NCBI GenBank assembly: GCA_003153655.1
Contig: PMAK01000201.1
Location: 1 to 8,476 of the forward strand
Reading direction: 5' to 3'
From: Phycisphaerales bacterium
GTDB lineage: Bacteria; Planctomycetota; Phycisphaerae; Tepidisphaerales; Tepidisphaeraceae
DNA: 8,476 nucleotides
The position numbers and the translations under genes were made by a program. How positions within the stretch are numbered: the first letter of the stretch is position 1; each line of letters opens with the position of its first letter. The notes below the pieces were generated by a model. That model had not been told where the DNA came from, did not search any database, and was given only the letters and a program-made list of their open reading frames with translations. Of this stretch, positions 6,819 to 8,476 are shown piece by piece.

Positions 6819-7937
6819 TCAATTCAGCGGACGCGTCGTCGAGATCGCATCCACTATTCCCCCAGGCGCCCACTCCGCGACATCCCGAAATTGCCCGCCA
6901 TGCTTACGCTGTGGCGCCGGCAGCTTCGACCCATCCCGATTATAAAATCCATATTCCGGTTCATCCGTGCGGTAAAACAACCCATCCTGCGATTGACAGC
7001 GTGAGTAAACCAGTGGCCGATCCGAGCCATCCGGCAACCCGCCCTTTATCAGCGCATATCCAAGTATCTGCTCCCCGTTTCCCCAAGGATCCACCGAAAC
7101 ATGCGGCAAATAATTCGGAACCAATTCATCCAAATGCTCCGGCCACCGATGATTCTCAAATTGAAAGATGTGGCACGCCAGCGACATCGCCGCGAAACTT
7201 CGCTCCGCATTCTCTCGCGCCATGGTTTCCATCCACGATTTGCTCGACGACGCGCTCATCAGCGGGGAACCGTTGGCGGAAAGGCCGACCTGCGCGAATT
7301 GCTCCTTCGGCGTCTGCTGATCCAGCAGCTCATCGATCAACTTCCGCGCGACGCTGACCTGCAGATCATTTGTATCGCCGGCATCAGTCGTCAGCCTGAC
7401 CTTCGAATCGATGATCAAAAGCCGATTGGCGATCAACGCATCAATCCCCCCGGCGACCAGCAGCCTGATGAGTTGGCCCTTGTGCGGGTTTTGGCGAAGC
7501 ATCGCGGTTAAGTGCAGCAAGTCCTCCATCGTCTCAATAGCACCCGCATCGTTGCCGTGAAGATGCTCATACATCGCCGCATCCCCCAAATCGTTCGCCA
7601 GCGCGCGGCACAAATTCAAATAAGGTGTTTTTTTGTTGTTTGCCGGCCAAGTCGCTTGATCGCTGAACCGCGCCTGATGAGCAAAGCGTCGCACCGCCCC
7701 ATTGCTGTCCCACGCCGCCTGGGCCATGCGATCCCATTCCGCTCCAAACGGCGGATAACTGCCATATCCAATATTCGACCCCGCCGGCGAGATGGCCGTG
7801 ATCCATTGCGCCGCCCGAAGATAAAGCGTCGCCGCATCAGTTGGCGCGGTTGTAGCAGTCTCCACCGCTACAGCCCAGCTCCCGCCAATCGTGACACAAG
7901 CCACGAAAGCGGCAATGAACAGTCTTCTCCTGTACAT
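6819..7937 (-). CDS. Secreted protein of unknown function with pseudopilin-like C-terminal segment
   Basis: This predicted 372-aa exported protein starts at the ATG at 7937. AAGGGA lies 7 nt upstream, and the reading gives a classical signal peptide: MYRRR, a hydrophobic stretch to about residue 21, then AVA before VE (cleavage near 24). The frame is open further upstream to 8132, but that would bury the signal peptide and overlap the preceding gene. Residues 35-245 look largely helical (TLYLRAAQWI, ETMEDLLHLTAMLRQN, ARKLIDELLDQQ). Residues 249-318 resemble the soluble part of type II secretion GspG-like pseudopilins: RWPEHLDELVPNYLP, then VDPWGNG, then LVYSRCQSQDG. There is no prepilin N-terminus. 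I associate this C-terminal pattern with Planctomycetota secreted proteins. The gene lies 79 nt downstream of another - strand gene and converges with the ATP-grasp gene. I do not assign a function. Confidence 0.75.
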   Translation of the reverse strand: MYRRRLFIAAFVACVTIGGSWAVAVETATTAPTDAATLYLRAAQWITAISPAGSNIGYGSYPPFGAEWDRMAQAAWDSNGAVRRFAHQARFSDQATWPANNKKTPYLNLCRALANDLGDAAMYEHLHGNDAGAIETMEDLLHLTAMLRQNPHKGQLIRLLVAGGIDALIANRLLIIDSKVRLTTDAGDTNDLQVSVARKLIDELLDQQTPKEQFAQVGLSANGSPLMSASSSKSWMETMARENAERSFAAMSLACHIFQFENHRWPEHLDELVPNYLPHVSVDPWGNGEQILGYALIKGGLPDGSDRPLVYSRCQSQDGLFYRTDEPEYGFYNRDGSKLPAPQRKHGGQFRDVAEWAPGGIVDAISTTRPLN

Positions 7938-7944
7938 CCAAATA

Positions 7945-7950
7945 TCCCTT
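7945..7950 (-). promoter_or_regulatory. Shine-Dalgarno site deciding the secreted-protein start
   Basis: On the - strand, AAGGGA lies 7 nt before the ATG at 7937. In-frame ATGs at 7964 and 7994 lack a comparable site, and using them would put a long charged extension before the signal peptide. Confidence 0.55.
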
Positions 7951-8016
7951 CGCCAGTCCCGCATCCACCGATCTGACGGAACTGACAGGTCCATATTGCA
8001 GACACAGCCGCTCAAA

Positions 8017-8476
8017 TCACTTCCTGCCCTCTGGCGCATGCGAAGGCGCCGCATGTGCCGGCTCGACATGCTGAGGCGGGGGGGCGTTCTCGCGCCCGCG
8101 CGCTTCGCTCCGTTGACGCACCTGATAATCACCCTCCGGAGCCCCGCCCTCAGGCTTGCTCGCTACATGCTCCTGGGCGCCGGGATTATTCGCTGCGTGT
8201 TCCTCTCGCGGCGATGGTGACGGCCGCGCGGGCTGAACCGGCTCCACATGCGTCGGCTCGGCGGGTTTTTCCGTCTTCCATTGATTGCCTTCCCGTGTCT
8301 CCCAACCGGTGTCCGTGCGTCGATACACATCTCCCTGCGGATTGACGTAGACATTGTTCGCTTTCAATTCCTCTTGCCGCACAGCCGGCCCGGCCGGAAC
8401 TTCACGTGCAGCCGTCAAATGAACATCCTTGCGTCGCTCATAAACATTCCGGTTGTATATATCGTGTGCGGCCTTC
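8017..8476 (-). CDS. C-terminal part of an unknown protein with a VYR/GW motif and disordered Pro/Glu/Ala-rich tail (5'-truncated)
   Basis: The frame stays open to the window end, giving 152 visible residues of a longer protein whose N-terminus lies outside. A possible TTG start at 8418 is unnecessary, because coding-like sequence continues upstream (DIYNRNVYERRKDVH). The visible part begins with that Tyr/Arg/Asn-rich segment. It is followed by NNVYVNPQGDVYRRTDTGW and GNQWKTE, an aromatic motif with regular G/V-Y-R-R and W spacing. From about residue 70 the chain is low-complexity and rich in Pro, Glu, Ala, His and Arg (EKPAEPTHVEPVQPARP, ending PSHAPEGRK), so it is probably disordered. Similar VYRR...W motifs occur, as I recall, in secreted or surface proteins of Planctomycetota. 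The stop is 79 nt before the downstream secreted-protein gene, so co-transcription is plausible. The function is unknown. Confidence 0.65.
   Translation of the reverse strand, partial: KAAHDIYNRNVYERRKDVHLTAAREVPAGPAVRQEELKANNVYVNPQGDVYRRTDTGWETREGNQWKTEKPAEPTHVEPVQPARPSPSPREEHAANNPGAQEHVASKPEGGAPEGDYQVRQRSEARGRENAPPPQHVEPAHAAPSHAPEGRK

Noticed and set aside
7628..7634. Run of seven T (A7 on the coding strand) in the secreted-protein gene, as a possible slippage or phase-variation site
   Set aside because: It encodes in-frame Asn-Lys-Lys-Thr without disruption. It is short, and its phase does not fit the usual X XXY YYZ slippery pattern.
6911..7976. Several + strand frames of 136-154 codons opposite the secreted-protein gene
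   Set aside because: They are Arg/His/Pro-rich shadows. The - strand frame has a signal peptide, a ribosome binding site and a coherent domain pattern.
7938..8132. N-terminal extension of the secreted protein to 8132
   Set aside because: It would overlap the preceding - strand gene by more than 100 nt and place 65 Arg-rich residues before an otherwise normal signal peptide.

Overview
The window holds six protein-coding genes in two convergent blocks. Four are on the + strand (3-6766) and two on the - strand (6819-8476). I see no RNA genes, mobile elements or CRISPR arrays. The sequence is fairly GC-rich, with C/G-rich third codon positions and good Shine-Dalgarno sites (GGAGG, AGGAGG) before several genes. 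The secreted protein with a pseudopilin-like C-terminus, and its neighbour with a Pro/Glu/Ala-rich tail, resemble proteins I associate with Planctomycetota, possibly Phycisphaerae. That placement is an inference from style, not from a marker gene.

Region 1 (3-4930) encodes two tandem RND multidrug-efflux permeases of the HAE1 family, arranged like mdtB-mdtC. The first is cut by the window start. The second is complete (1035 aa) and overlaps the first by 4 nt (GTGA). The periplasmic adaptor (MdtA-like) would be expected upstream of the window. No outer-membrane factor is visible downstream.

Region 2 (5027-6766) is the most interesting part. It holds a divergent member of the diaminopimelate epimerase (DapF) fold with both catalytic cysteines, followed 3 nt later by an unassigned ATP-grasp protein. 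The two genes are in the same reading frame, separated only by TAG GCC. A cofactor-independent amino-acid epimerase tightly coupled to an ATP-dependent carboxylate-amine ligase looks like a small pathway. It may epimerise an amino acid and then ligate it. Changes in the epimerase's substrate-binding motifs argue that it is not the housekeeping lysine/peptidoglycan enzyme. Its position behind an efflux operon raises, without proving, a link to export.

Region 3 (6819-8476, - strand) encodes a secreted protein of unknown function with a signal peptide and a type II secretion pseudopilin-like C-terminal segment. Upstream of it, and cut by the window end, is the C-terminal part of a protein with a 'VYxxxxGDVYRR...GW...W' motif and a disordered tail. 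The two lie 79 nt apart and may be co-transcribed. The 52-nt convergent gap (6767-6818) shows no convincing terminator.
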